64,000 bases of DNA from Bolinopsis microptera (taxonomy: Eukaryota; Ctenophora; Tentaculata; Lobata; Bolinopsidae), in assembly GCF_026151205.1 (NCBI RefSeq), contig NC_087074.1, positions 5,518,001 through 5,582,000 on the forward strand. The letters run 5' to 3'. The notes under the pieces were generated by a model that saw only the letters and a program-made list of their open reading frames with translations, did not search any database and had not been told where the DNA came from. Positions within the stretch are counted from its first letter, which is position 1. Each line of letters begins with the position of its first letter. A program made the translations under genes and the position numbers. This document shows, one piece after another, positions 33,803 through 46,736 of the stretch.

Positions 33803-36800
33803 TTAAGTCCTTCTCATTTCACCCGAAAGTGAAAGAGAAACATTGCTGATCTGAACGCCAGGGATCTGACTGGAAAGTGCTCGAGTCCGGTCCAACAGGC
33901 CCCGGACTCTGTTGGTGTACTTGGACATCATTTCCCCAGTGACGAGCAGCAGAGCAACGTAATACAGGACGTCTGGTAACCAGCCCCACGGTAAGAACTG
34001 GGAAATAGGAGATGTTTATAATTCACTCTGGTTTTGAAACTTATCTGCACCTATTTTATATTTACTAAAGAGAACTGAAGATTGTTATAAAAACTGTAAT
34101 TTGATAAATCGAACTTGAAGTGGCAAAGACCGGAGATAACATAGATAAGACAAAGGAGAAATGGGTGAAAGTAAAGGTATGCACTAACCGATATAGCTCT
34201 TGCGAATAAAAGCCTCATCAACGAAACACCGCTCTCGCGTTTCATCGCTGACATAACATACCTGAAATAACTTTATACAGACGTGGAGACAATTTCATGG
34301 GAATAAAATATAAACATTCGTTTAATATAGACGTGAAACCTTACTCGATATAGTATTGAATTTCAGTGCCGCTAGAGCGACCTGGTCTATTTGTATTTGT
34401 ATAATTATCAGGAATACTTATAATTACAAAAGTGACAACTGAATGTGACTCACTGTTCACGGTCATGTTGCAGATGGAAGATTTGTCTGACGAAGAAAAA
34501 CAGCTCCCAACACTCTATCCCGGAAATGACGATACTGATTATCGCAAGCACGTATTGCTGCTCGTGAACAAAAAGGGGTATGAGCCATATGTGCGGCACA
34601 ACTGCGCCCCATATCATCACTTTAAGCTGTAGTCCGAACCCTAATGTCTGAAAATAGCGAGATTTAATTTAAAGCAGCCCGGTGTTAACGAGGTAAAGTA
34701 AATATGAAGTACGAATAGAACAATAAGTATTCAATTAACAGCTAGTAATCTGTAATATTCGCTAATTATATGCGTTTGCTAAGACACTGAAAGCGTTTCT
34801 GAGAATTTGTAAGTATAATCAAATGTTGGTATTTGGCGAGTCATTGACATTTCACCATCGACTTTAGCGCTGCAAATTTATCGAGGGATCGGATCTCAAT
34901 AGACACTTTATTCATGATATCGGTAAGCAGAGTTTCAAGTTAGCATCCAAGGACAATAGACACAACGGCACAAGATAACCCGAGACCTTGTGAAAAACGC
35001 ATGTGATCCAACATTCGGACAGCAGTCACCGATTAGGTGTTAGGACTCTTGTCCGACAGCGCTGATGTCGGATAACCTCATTTCGGATTTGAATGTGGGA
35101 CAATTTTGAAAAGTATTATCAGTGGGTCGTAGGATATTTATATGTAATATCGATCGAATAAATCACATGCTACTTGAAATTCAAACGCGCGCTGTATAAT
35201 CTAACGAGGCGCGCGCGCGACACAACATGATCGCGCGCGCGACATGCGCGCAAATTTTGCGCTATCGGTACAGTGAATATAATTGTCGCGCGTTCCAGAT
35301 GATCTTTTTCCAAACTCTCTATTTTTAGACCCATTATGTGTTACGGCTCATTATAAAATTGGCCAACGATAACTTTAACGGAATAATATTAGCTACTACG
35401 GACGGAGTTTTACCTGATTAAACATCACTGATACTATTTTGAGAGAAGGGAAGAAAAGACTGCTGTACCAAAACAGAACGACATATGCCCCGAGAAATCG
35501 TGGACACTGTATCGCTCCGACCAACAGAAATATAAGCGTTCTTCGTGAGTTCTGAAATGGTCAGGCATCTTTAAAAGTGATGAGAACACCAATGTTTACT
35601 TTATAACTGTTTAGCTCAACAATAAACAATTTAAGTGATCACTTATAGAAGTGTTAATAAAAGCACTTACCAAGCTAATGAAAGCCGTTACATTGTCAGG
35701 GCTGTCTTCTTGGTCGCCGGTTGGTCTAGGTAAAATGTAAACAGATAGCGAGATGAAACCTGGTTTGAAATTGGAAACTATGTACAACAAATGTAACCAG
35801 CTAGCATACCACGGGACACAATTTCACAAACCCTGATCGACCGGGATAATTTCCTTTCCCCGATAAATTGGGGTTTGACTGCACGTATCAACAGATTTTA
35901 AAACGGAAAAATCTATTTTTAGGAGAATATACTAACTGGTTGACGGAGTCAGAGGAAGCGACATCAATGACAGGCATGAAGGGAGATATTACCTTGCTTC
36001 CCACCCACAAGATAAAGATAAGACACATTCCTCGTTTTAAGAACTCATACTCTAAGTTTGTGTGATTGTATGCCCGTCCGGACGCATCTCCCCCTGCAAG
36101 TTTAATAATTGTTATGTAATAAGAACTCTTATTGGATAGTTTATAAAAAGTTTTGGTATTCTGTAAAAGGCAGATAAAGAGTAAAGACGTATGTATAATG
36201 TTACTACCCAGTACCCGTTTATTTAGACCTCATTTAGAGGTTGGATTAGACCAGATTCCCATCTTACTTAGCAAAGTAGTTATTAGTGGACATGTAAAGT
36301 AAGTGAGTAATAACGTGGTCTCGTACAGTAATTGCGGCCAATCTAGGAGACCAGTACAGACTCACTAACAATTGTAAAGCTAAGCCAGTATCTAACCACA
36401 TACTAACTATCAAATACTCTATATATAATATATATCATTCATTAATCTATCAAATACTCTGTATTTTTAAACATCATCCATTAGAAGCTATGAATATGCT
36501 TGGTTCTATACCCCCTTCCACTATTATGCAGCATGTAGCAATGCAACTGGATAGTAATTACTACATAAGTTGCTCGGTTTCCGACTCAGCTAATCCATTA
36601 TCTTAGAAACCCACATTATTACAGCTAATCCATCATATTAGAAACGCCCATTTCTCCACAGAATAGCTGGCTAGAATCTAGCTAGCTTCAAGATTTACAC
36701 GACTCTTAAGTCTCAATTTAATCTAATCCAGCTTTAAATCATCTCCCAGAACTAATTAACCCACCACGATTAGCTCATTACATAAATAAGATAACAAATA

Positions 36801-39800
36801 TTAGCATACAGATTATTACACAGTGAGCCTATCAAGTTACCTTGCGTGCTGGAGGGAGAGGCGTTGTGAGGATTTGAGAAGAAGTTATCAAAAGCTTCTC
36901 TGTTTCCACTGGTCGTCCTCTCAATCACTTCCTGGAGAGATAACAGGTCAGAGAGATGAGAGGTTACATTATACTGCACGTGCGGTATGTACGCAGTACG
37001 CAGTGTACGCGGTGTATGCTGCTTACTAGTGATGTGGAGTAATACAGCTCTAATTAAGCTAGTGAGTTGGGTATTTAAGACTGTAGACGCAAACCATCAG
37101 AACTCTCATTACAGAGTGTGGTTTAAGAGGCGACTATTAGACGACTATTAGGCGACTATTAGGCGACTATTACGGGGGGGGGGGGGGGGGGGGGGGGGAT
37201 CATACACTCAGTATCGTACGTGACGTTGGGGGGTGGGTCATATTTTCTTCCAAAACACAGTTAGTACATGCTGCTTATTAATATGGGAGTTTCAGGGATC
37301 GCTTTGAAATTGATCACGGAAATAGTGAATCAAACTTCTAAGACTAGCCAGTAGCCAACTTCAGATATAAAAACAATAGACTGGTCTAAACTTGATCCTG
37401 AGTATTTTCCTCGTGTGCGTGACTAAACAACATGATGCTGAACTTTTACTGCATTGAAATAGAACTGCACGTAAAATTGGAAGCGACCGTCTTTAACTCA
37501 ACCATCAAGATACATAAATCGAAATATTAGAGGTCTAAATTACAAAAAAATTGTTTGAATCCACCGAATTATGTGCCGAATATTGTGCAGGGCACTATCA
37601 TGTGCAGGATATGCTAACCCCGCCCTAACCCTGGTAAGTAAGCTAACCCCGCCCTAACCTTGCTAAGTAATGCTAACCTCGCCCCTGGTAAGTAAGCTAA
37701 CCTCGCCCCTGGTAAGTAAGCTAACCCCGCCCTAACCCTGCTAAGTAAGCTAACCCTGCCCTAACCCTGCTAAGTAAGCTAACCCCGCCCTAACCCTGCT
37801 AAGTAAGCTAACCCCGCCCTAACCCTGCTAAGTAAGCTAACCTCGCCCTTACCCTGCTAAGTAATGCTAACCCCGCCCTAACCCTGCTAAGTAAGCTAAC
37901 CCCGCCCTAACCCTGGTAAGTAATGCTAACCCCGCCCCTGCTAAGTAAGCTAACCCGCCCTAACCCTGCTGAGTAAGCTAACCCCGCCCTAACCCTGCTA
38001 AGTAAGCTAACCCCGCCCTAACCCTGCTAAGTAAGCTAACCCCGCCCTAGCCCCTAACCTGCTAGTAAGCTAACCCCGCCCTAACCCTGCTAAGTAAGCT
38101 AACCTCGCCCTAACCCTGCTAAGTAAGCTAACCCCGCCCTAACCCTGCTAAGTAAGCTAACCTCGCCCCTGCTAACCCTGCTAAGTAATGCTAACCCCGC
38201 CCTAACCCTGCTAAGTAAGCTAACCCCGCCCTAACCCTGCTAAGTAAGCTAACCCCGCCCTAGCCCCTAACCCTGCTAAGTAAGCTAACCCCGCCCTAAC
38301 CCTGCTAAGTAAGCTAACCCCGCCCTAACCCTGCTAAGTAAGCTAACCCCGCCCTAACCCTGCTAAGTAAGCTAACCCCGCCCTAACGGCTAACCCTGCT
38401 TAGTAAGCTAACCTCGTTGTCGTACAGGACAGGTATCAGGTTCTGTAGAGCGATGTTCACTGCAGGTACAGTATTTATACTGTGTCTACAGGCTGGACAC
38501 CTGAATAGAGAGAGATAATGTACTACAATGTACATTGTAAATGTACTGGAGATTTATTGTATCAGATACATTGTAGATACACCCTAGCAACTTCCAATTT
38601 GGGTGTCCCTGAGATGCTAAAGTTTGTCAAAGCTTTGATCGCAGCTTTCGGATAAAAATATTATATTTTTGGCTCAAAATTTAAAAAAAGAGGTATAAAG
38701 TATCTCACGAGAATCTGGATCTGTCAGCAGCCCAGAGATTAGAGAGGCAATCTCTACAGAAACTGTGCCCACAGGTTAGGGTGGTGGGCTCGTGTAACAA
38801 CTCCAGACATATCGTACATTCTAGATCCTTCCTGTAGCTCGATTCCTGGTCACTGTCCTGGGGTGATAAGGGTCAGGGTCAGTTGGGTAATCCACATAAT
38901 ACTGAATAAAGCACAACATACCGAATAGTGCACATAATACTGAATAAAGCACAACATACTGAATAGTGCATATAATACTGAATAAAGCACAACATACTGA
39001 ATAGTGCACATAAAACTGAATAGTGCACAACATACTGAATAGTGCACATAAAACTGAATAGTGCACATAAAACTGAATAGTGCACAACATACTGAATAGT
39101 GCACATAAAACTGAATAGTGCACATAAAACTGAATAGTGCACAACATACTGAATAGTGCACATAAAACTGAATAGTGCACAACATACTGAATAGTGCACA
39201 TAAAACTGAATAGTGCACAACATACTGAATAGTGCACAACATACTGAATAGTGCACAACATACTGAATAGTGGCTCATGTAACAGCACTGTGGTGATGCG
39301 TCAGTAACTACTTACCCAGTTACCCTGCACACTGCACTTTATACACAGTGTTGTCATGGTAACAGGATATGGAAGCACGGTAATGCCTACAATTAGATTG
39401 GAAAGTAAACATGAGTTATGAGCATTATGTTATGAATGTTAATTAATATGTTAATATGTCCCACTACCCTGGCTACTCCTCTAGTATGTTTATAATACTG
39501 CACTGTCTCCTATGAAGCTGGCAAATAGCCAAACTATACCACTGTCAGTACAATAACACTGTGTACACATTAAACTATTACACAAGGATTGGGAGAGGTA
39601 ATATTTACCAATGTATTGACTATAAACAGTCAACACATCTTTAGCATTACATGACACTTTTCCCTTCTGCTTTATTATAACAAACACAATATATTTCTCA
39701 ATAAAATAGCCTCTCCGTTAATACAAAACCTTCCACAACTACTATGATTCCTTGTACTAAAATGGCTACCGTTACACCTGTGCTCTTCTTGCGCTGTCTT

Positions 39801-40697
39801 TTTACACTTTTACAGTAATCATTTGCTGGTATTATAGTATGAAAATCAAGAGGTCAAAACAAAATCTGGGAAATTTCAAACAGCAATGAAAGACCGATGC
39901 TTCACACTACCTTTAAGATAAACAAAATAACAAAAGCTTCTGGAATTTGCTTAATACTCTGAGGTGATTGGTTAAAGGTTCTCACGTAATAGCTTTGAAA
40001 TTACAGCTGATCCGGGATCCCTCTATAGGTAAACAATTAGATTGCATAACTATTGCCTATTAGCGATATCACCATAAACCACATTTGCTGTCATTCTTTA
40101 ATAACCAAACCCAATTATCAGATAACCTTTCTAAAAGCTAAATTTTATTAGCTTTTCTTGCAAAATATACTAATGCAATGCCAGATCTGCACACGGCAAC
40201 ATTATTTGAACACTTTTTATTGAAGTGAGAATAATACAGCATTATGTGTCTTGTAAACATACAGTATACAACTATAAACTGTACTACCAAACTCCCACCT
40301 TATGTCCTAATCTACTGGATGATGTCCACGACCACGTGTATAATGTATACATAATGTATACATACTGTGTACGAGTCTAATGTATATCATTTAACGGACT
40401 CATTAAGCTATAAACTGGAGTTATGATCATAATGTCTGATTAACTCTGTTGCAATTAAAATACCAGATGTGCACACTTTTAAGTTAAACGACCAACATGA
40501 GTATATCAATTAAAACGAGCCAATATATAACATGACAATCAAGATATAAAATCTCACCTCCTCGATAACACTTGAGTGTCTAGATTTAGGAAGAGGAGGA
40601 GCGGAGGGGAGCGCACGGCCATCAGAGTCCACCTCCATATCTTGTTTACTGGCTGTGCTGTTTAGTGACCAACTAGAGACGGCTCTGCAGTTCAAAC
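33803..40697 (-). CDS. RING-finger protein with C-terminal membrane segments (spliced, model incomplete)
   Basis: Phase-consistent exons on the minus strand are 40638-40558 (or from 40697), 38857-38709, 38500-38413 and 36931-36841, with a possible 36051-35993. They encode a C3HC4 RING: CTICLELL, TCGHSFCRDC, then CPACRH across an intron. Further likely exons are 35725-35671, 35551-35414 (two hydrophobic segments, LIFLLVGAIQCPRFLGAYVV), 34261-34189 and a last exon 33997-33803 (FLPWGWLPDVLYYVALLLV, stop). Phases of 36051-35993 to 35725 and of 34261-34189 to 33997 do not match as drawn, so an exon is missing or mis-bounded. The order RING then TMs recalls membrane-anchored E3 ligases such as BFAR, but no SAM domain was found. 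Predicted role: membrane-bound ubiquitin ligase. The first exon may instead be internal to the PH gene upstream. Confidence 0.6.
35190..35300. other. CpG-rich alternating GCGCGC patch
   Basis: GGCGCGCGCGCGAC and ATCGCGCGCGCGACATGCGC within AT-rich intron DNA; alternating purine-pyrimidine with Z-DNA potential. Confidence 0.6.
37174..37198 (+). repeat. G25 homopolymer
   Basis: Twenty-five G following three GGCGACTATTA units, inside the RING-gene intron. Confidence 0.9.
37600..38412. repeat. 29-bp minisatellite abutting a splice donor
   Basis: Unit GCTAACCCCGCCCTAACCC plus TGCTAAGTAA, roughly 27 copies with indels. On the transcribed strand each unit contains GGGTTAGGGCGGGG and GGTTAGC, the latter identical to the donor of the RING exon ending at 38413. 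Confidence 0.9.
38895..39270. repeat. 19-bp minisatellite ACTGAATAGTGCACAACAT
   Basis: About 20 units alternating AACAT and ATAAA endings, in the intron upstream of RING exon 38857-38709. All minus frames are open but purely repetitive. Confidence 0.9.
39290..40500. other. Intron DNA, nothing recognised
   Basis: No exon-like frame with splice sites seen between the 19-bp array and the exon at 40558. Confidence 0.4.
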
Positions 40698-40949
40698 CTT
40701 GACATTAGGGTTACTGGTGTTACAAACGTGTTGCAAAGGTGTTGCAAAGGTGTTATCAAAGTGTTACAAAATTGTTGCAAAGGTGTTACAAAGGTGTCAC
40801 AAAAGTGTTGCCAAATAGTGGGACGTGTCACACAATAAAAAGAGAATGTAACAGTACACACTACACAATTGACAGGCTCACAACAAGGGAGCTGTTTCCA
40901 AATCTGTCGATTAGTAGCAGATGTTGTGTGACAGATGGGCAGGTATCGT

Positions 40950-41020
40950 GTGTGAGATGGGGGCCGGGGCCAGGGTCGGGGCCAGGGGGGGAGGTCGGGG
41001 GCCGGGAGGGGGTACAAATG
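40950..41020 (+). other. G-rich tract with quadruplex potential
   Basis: GGGGGCCGGGGCCAGGG continuing through GGTCGGGGGCCGGGAGGGGG; at least six G3 runs. Confidence 0.6.
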
Positions 41021-41185
41021 GCTGTGTTGCAATATTTCACAGCTTGTACATTTCACGACACAACTACTGTAACTTTCTATTGTGTGCTGAGTAATTAATT
41101 ATCTCTACAAAATGCTGTGCTCTAATTCCGGATAATATCTCTCTAATTTCTGAGGAATATTTTGAATTATATTATGATCCTGTAC

Positions 41186-42675
41186 CTGATTCGTCTCCAA
41201 GCGCTATGTTCAGAAGCTTCCTGTTATATATTTTAGAGGTCCAGGTCAGTAATTCGTCCTCTGATGTGGCCTTCAGGTACCATGTTGTGTTGGTGTCAGA
41301 TGATATCTGGTGAGATATCTGTTAACGGTAGCAAGTGAAACTAACGGTATTTCTGTAAGGGTACCCGGTACAGCCCCCAAAATACAGTAGATCTCCAATT
41401 TAAGAGACTTTTGAGAGACCTTCCCTTGGTTTTGAACAGATAGCACGGGTTCTCAACGTCTCATTTCATGTTTCTTAAAAGCCTAAGGCCTGTGCCACTA
41501 TACTTATATATGACGAGTCGAAGAAACGCAAAATTTAAGTGCGTTTATTAATTAATAATACATAAAATATGAGATAAAGAATATTTAAAAATGAATATTT
41601 CTTAACGATATTTTTAGAACGTACCACATCAAAACCAAACTTAGTGCCACTGCGAGTAACAGAAACCTTCCTGTTCATAAGATAAATAGTACCTCGTCTC
41701 ATACCAACACTTTCCTCATTCAGATAATAGCACAACCTGTAAGAACAGAGAGGATGAGGGGTCATGACTCATGATGCAGCTTATATTAATAGCACAACAG
41801 AGAGTTTTACTAAATAAGGTATTATCAAACATAGAAAAAATGTAATCAATCTAGACTTGGAGGGATTCTCCAAACATAATATAAATGATCATACATATTA
41901 CATAAGGTTTTATTAGCAGGAGCTTTAAAAAACCATGTGTATACAGTATATATCATCTTCAGCTAGGGACTGACCTGTCTTTGTACAAGATAACATATCT
42001 TTGTTGCCATCCCTTGATCACATTTGTCCACTTTTTCAAGGAACCAGAGTACAGTATATTAGCTGAAATGGTTATACAATATAAACTAAATATATTTCGA
42101 TCGGGTAAAATAAATAAGTCTCAAGAATAAAGACAATTTCAAGAATTAAGATGTCTATGGCTTATTTAAAAAGCATATGATTAGAACGAACATTTTAAAT
42201 ATCCAATGATTTGCTTGAAAAACCTACCAATTTGTTGATTGATAGCATTAATCCACTCAGTCTTTTCTTCTAAAGATGGAGCTTTTAAGTACATAGTGAT
42301 ACTAGATGCTCTGTTGACAATGTTGAATGAATTGCCACCATCATTGTGAACTACAATGTTTTTCAGATGACAGTATCCTTCACTTCTTGATGCCTGAACA
42401 TATTCGCGATCAAGATCACATTGCCATGTGAGCTTAAAATAACTCATAATTAGTAACACAACGATAACTCATTTAGGTAAAATAAAACATGACGTATCAA
42501 CTAAAATAATGCTACTAACAGAGCTGTATGTTAAAGCTTCGGAAGTCAAGACAAAGTTCTTTGAGGACCATCTCATCCATGATTTGTATTTGAGGAGTGA
42601 TCCAGTGTAAACAATGTTGTCTGCCATGAGCGTGAAGCCAAACTGTGGTACATCTCCTTCGCTCAACAACTCACT
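41186..42675 (-). CDS. Tandem PH-domain protein (five exons, both ends open)
   Basis: Exons on the minus strand are 42675(approx.)-42520, 42432-42228, 42062-41975, 41736-41625 and 41318-41186. Their phases (0, 1, 2, 0, 1) fit perfectly. The first two encode a PH domain: YTGSLLKYKSWMRWSSKNFV to EKTEWINAINQQI. The next three encode a second: YSGSLKKWTNVIKGWQQRYV, MRRGTIYLMNRKV, TWYLKATSEDELLTWTSKI. Both have the N-terminal GxLxK, central RxGxI and C-terminal Trp typical of OSBP/CERT-type PH domains that bind phosphoinositides. The last exon ends in phase 1 (GDES then G). The next exon could be the 40697-40558 exon of the RING gene, which would make a PH-PH-RING-TM protein. The 5' exons are not identified. 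Confidence 0.75.
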
Positions 42676-42679
42676 TCAT

Positions 42680-43340
42680 CAGCTGGGCTATTTTAAAAAG
42701 TTATGTTAAGAAAGTTTATTACGTAAGGTTTTGTTCTTGAAGAAAACCAAACCAAGAGACCTTCACCCTGCTTTGATCTTATCACCTATCGCCAAAAAGT
42801 GTGAATTTAGCAACTTTTTGAAATGGTTAACCTTACAAGGCCAGGCCTTCACCTGACAAACACTCCCCGACAATTTGTGATCAGTGTTTATCAGATCTCT
42901 ATAAACATGATCACCTAGAAGGCCTGCATATTCCTTGCTCCGTTAGTTGCCTATCTGTTTACAACCCAATTAGCAGTTAAGGACAGAAAGTCATACACCA
43001 AATGAGCATTATATTTTCATTGTTACATATTTGTTGACTCTGTAAAATGTGCTAAAATTGAATTTCTTGTTTCATTGAAATTTCTTGTTTCATAGAAATT
43101 TTCCAACCATAATCATCGTATTTGTCAGACCGAACCCAAGGGTAAATACAAAATAAGGAAAAAGGTCAATTTATAATATAATATAAAGTTTGTCATAGTT
43201 TAAATTAAAGAATAAGCTGCATTAGAAATTAAAAATTGCATGTCCAACGTCTGCATTGGACTCTTTTGATGTGTTTCACATAAAACGTTTATTTTTAAAT
43301 GTGCTTATGTGCTGAAATTTTTGTTTAACTGAAATTTTTG
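42680..43340. other. Non-coding, probably intron or 5' flank of PH gene
   Basis: No exon recognised. Confidence 0.35.
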
Positions 43341-43341
43341 T

Positions 43342-45380
43342 TTAAAGGACCAGTTAACTGTAAAAAAAGTTATCCTCATATTTTGACAGATTGTGACAAA
43401 TAGCAAACTAAGCAACGAGTCGAAATTCCTAAATCTCTAACTGCTCTCTAACGCGTGTAAATAGCGTTTGTATTATTTTGGCGATGACGTCATAAAGTCC
43501 CTTGCGCGCGCAGAAGAGCTCGTGAGACTGTATTTTACAGGTAGAAAATGGACATAATACAATGTTTTTCCCCGAATAACTCGAAAAGTAAGTAATTTAG
43601 GGTACATGTCGCTTCATAAGTTGTATATAAACATGGCCATTCTGCACAATTTGCACACATTCAAAAACCTTTACCTTCATAGCCCAATTTACCAGATACC
43701 CATAGTTTTGCATGATTTCTGGAACCGAAAATCAGTTTTTCGCCAATAACTGAAAAAGTAAGCACTTTAAGGCATATGTTTGTTCGTAAGTCATATATCA
43801 ATATGCTAATTGCGGTTCTTTTGCACCCTGTCTAAAGACTCTATCACGATCCTATCGAAAATGGGCTCAGCACCACGCCCAAAATGGTTTTTGGCGAATT
43901 TCTCGAAAAGTAAGGATTTTAGGCCATGTGTTGCTCAATAACTCCTATATAAACATACATATGCGGCTTCGTTTAAGCCTATTTTGAAGTCTCTACGATT
44001 GTCAGAAGCAAGGGGTCGGTTACGTTATTGGGTCAATATGGTCGTGGCCCTCCTGGGTTTTCTCCACGGTCAAAAAAATGTCTCCAAACGAAAATCGTTT
44101 ATTCATACCTTCAGGAAGGTCTGTGCAAAGTTTCGTGAGTATTTGAACATTTGCAAGTTCATTTCCATAAATGTCCATAAATGACTGGACTACACAACTT
44201 TAGAGTTAACTTTAGAGAAACTCATAAGTCATTTATCTCAAATCAAGCTGTTAGTGTCCATGATCAACCTGTGGCGACAATGTTTTACGTGAAATGTAAA
44301 AATCAGGAGTAATATAAAAAGTGTATTTTTAGATTAAAGTGCTAGCTCATAGTTTTAGAATTGTATAGATTAACGTTGGTCGTTTAGCCATCTAACAATC
44401 GATCATGCCGTAATATATGGCCAGAGAATAATAGAGTCTTGGAAATTCTATATTTGTTCAGTGGGTCGATTGACTGAACACGTTTGCACTTGGTATTTAA
44501 ACTTACCAGTAGTTTATTTATGTTATGTACCGATGATAATGCAATTAGGATAACAACTAGGTAAGCCGTAAGTCTAATTCAAAACACACCGCACACCGTA
44601 CACTCCAATCAGTATTACTATTTGGTAGACCCGAGACCGGGTATTTTGGCGGGAATTCTGTTCCCGCTGCACTGTTCTGATAGAAGCTACTTCTACTAAT
44701 GGTCCCAGAGGAACGGCCGTAAAGTAGCCAGACTTCTTGTCTCCTGTACTGGCTGACACATGCGGATTAAAGATATAAATTTCGCTATGCTATAAATATA
44801 ATTGCTCTCGGAATTGAACAAACTCCTACTTATCTAGATCCTTTCTAAATTCGTTAGAGTTTCATGGACTGGGGAAAAATAATCGGTACAGTCTCCCTAG
44901 CTGCTTGTGTAATTAAGCAATGAAAACAATCCAAAATTATCACATATGACATAAGTTGTAATAGCAGAAACTTTCTAACCGTACATTCACCCGCCACTGT
45001 TCAAGAACCTATATCACTGTTTAAAATCATGACGTGAGCACTGTACATCCAATCAGCTATTCCTTTAGTTAGAATGATAGCCAAAACTATATAAGGATTT
45101 TGGAGAACTAGGGTAATAGTCATAATTCTAAAATTTGAGTGAGTTACACGTGTTTTATTGACGATGATAAACATTTGTAATGTAAATTACGCTATGCAAG
45201 CGCGCACTGAGGGACTTTATGACGTCACGAGGCCACAGCTTATTATTGCAATAACACGCGTTACACGTACGCTAGAGAGTTGGTTCTTTCGGCGATACGA
45301 TTCTTTACCAGTTTGTCACAGCTGATTTAAATCTTAGCCAAATTGGAGACTACAAATTTTTCAGTTAACTGGTCCTTTAA
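43342..45380. mobile_element. 2.0-kb non-coding TIR element flanked by TTAA
   Basis: Body 43346-45376 starts AGGACCAGTTAACTG and ends CAGTTAACTGGTCCT. The inner TIR continues imperfectly for about 180 bp (shared GACAAA, AACGCGTGT and GACGTCATAAAGTCCCT). TTAA at 43342 and 45377 fits a 4-bp target duplication. No transposase frame: a non-autonomous DNA transposon. TTAA suggests the piggyBac group, but the termini do not look canonical. Confidence 0.7.
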
Positions 45381-45388
45381 CTGACTTC

Positions 45389-46628
45389 TCAGTTCAAGAA
45401 AAAAACAACAATTTCAAGAAAACAACAATTTTATTTAGTATCAATTAAAGCAGACAAAAATATATTTCATATATATATAACTAGCACGAACTTTAGATCA
45501 GATATCTTAGGGGACTTGGAGTAGCAAGAGATTGACTAGATTGTATATAACTTTTACAAGGATACGTCGAGAAGAATCCAGGGTGATACAGGATCGGAGA
45601 GTGCAGACCAAAAGTTTACGCACCCACCTTTGCCTCCTGAGTTCTTGGTTGGATAGAAATTTATGCAAACTTGGTTGTTTATACTCCAAGTCCCTTTCTT
45701 AAAAGAAGTAGTATTAACTATGTCTAGAGTTAGCTTCGTTCAATAATAACAATATCAATATAATCAAGATTATCAATACCAGATAAGCCTACCGAATAAA
45801 TTATTAAATATCAATTAATTCATTCCTATAAAAAATTTTATAAATTTAGATATTTAACTTATCTAAAAACATTACAACAAATGCTTAAAAAGCGCCCAAA
45901 ATCGATTTGAAAGATTTTCTGTCTATAGTACAATCATGATAGTAATAGTAAGTGTGTGCCGCTGCAATTAGATTTGATTACTGCAATTTAAAATTGTTTG
46001 GAGTCCAAGTATCTTTTAAGTCCGCTGCCTGTGCTTGTATTAATAGTGCTTTGGTTCTCAGTTTTATCAAGCTAATGGACGTTTCTAAGCAATTGCTTGA
46101 AGTTAAAATTTTTTTATGAACAGCGTTCCAAAGCTTGGCTGCATTAAACAAAAAGGTATTTGATTTATTTAGGAGAATAACCATTAGACTCGTTGCACGG
46201 TTTGAAATGTTGATAGCCTCATAAAGGGAGTATGGGCAGTGGTACTTGATAATCTTAGAGAATTCTAAAATACAGTGATATTTGTACAAGTTTTGAGCCG
46301 TAAGAATTTTTAATCTATTAAAAATGGGTTTTGTATGCTCCTTTTCAAAGTGTTTATGGTCTAGTTTTTGCATACCGTATGGTCTAGTACGTGCACATGT
46401 TCATTGTTTATCTAAATATGAGTCAAGGTCGCCAAAAAGGATCCTTATACAGTGCTTCTGTGTGATGAAAAGACTATCATTGGACCGTTCTTTGAGGACA
46501 ACACCCCAAACACTTATACCATAACTGAGATGTGATTCAAAAAGAGCATTATATATTTTCAAATATAGTTCAGAAGGTATCGAGTGCCGAATTCTGCAGA
46601 TTGCACCAGTCATAGATCGCAGTTTGTT
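45389..46628 (-). pseudogene. 5'-truncated CR1-like LINE copy
   Basis: The minus strand carries the RT tail (MTGAICRIRHSIPSELYLKI, then LSYGISVWGVVLKERS) and the following HFEKEHTKPIFNRL region in a different frame, so a frameshift lies near 46390. The 3' UTR ends in AACAACAATTTT-type repeats at 45389, as in the longer copy. Similarity to 46737-48000 stops at about 46628, marking the truncation. Confidence 0.85.
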
Positions 46629-46736
46629 AAAAACAAAAATTCAATTTTATGCTATTTATTACAGAGTAAACAAGTTTACAATAAATCAATTTGATATTTA
46701 AAGGAATCCTAATTCAATGTGTAGTATGGTTGTCAC

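Noticed and set aside
35868-36065. Short plus-strand frame with a hydrophilic peptide
   Set aside because: Overlaps a possible minus-strand exon (36051-35993) and has no splice or domain support.
37600-38412. CCCTAACCC-like motifs as an interstitial telomere
   Set aside because: The unit is 29 bp and interrupted by GCC and AAGTAAGC, not a hexamer array.
38821-39288. Three overlapping minus frames of HYSVCCALFS type
   Set aside because: All three frames are open across a 19-bp minisatellite inside an intron.
43342-45380. Firm piggyBac assignment from TTAA
   Set aside because: The termini (AGGACC, or G tracts in the other elements) do not match the usual CCC-starting ends and no transposase is present.
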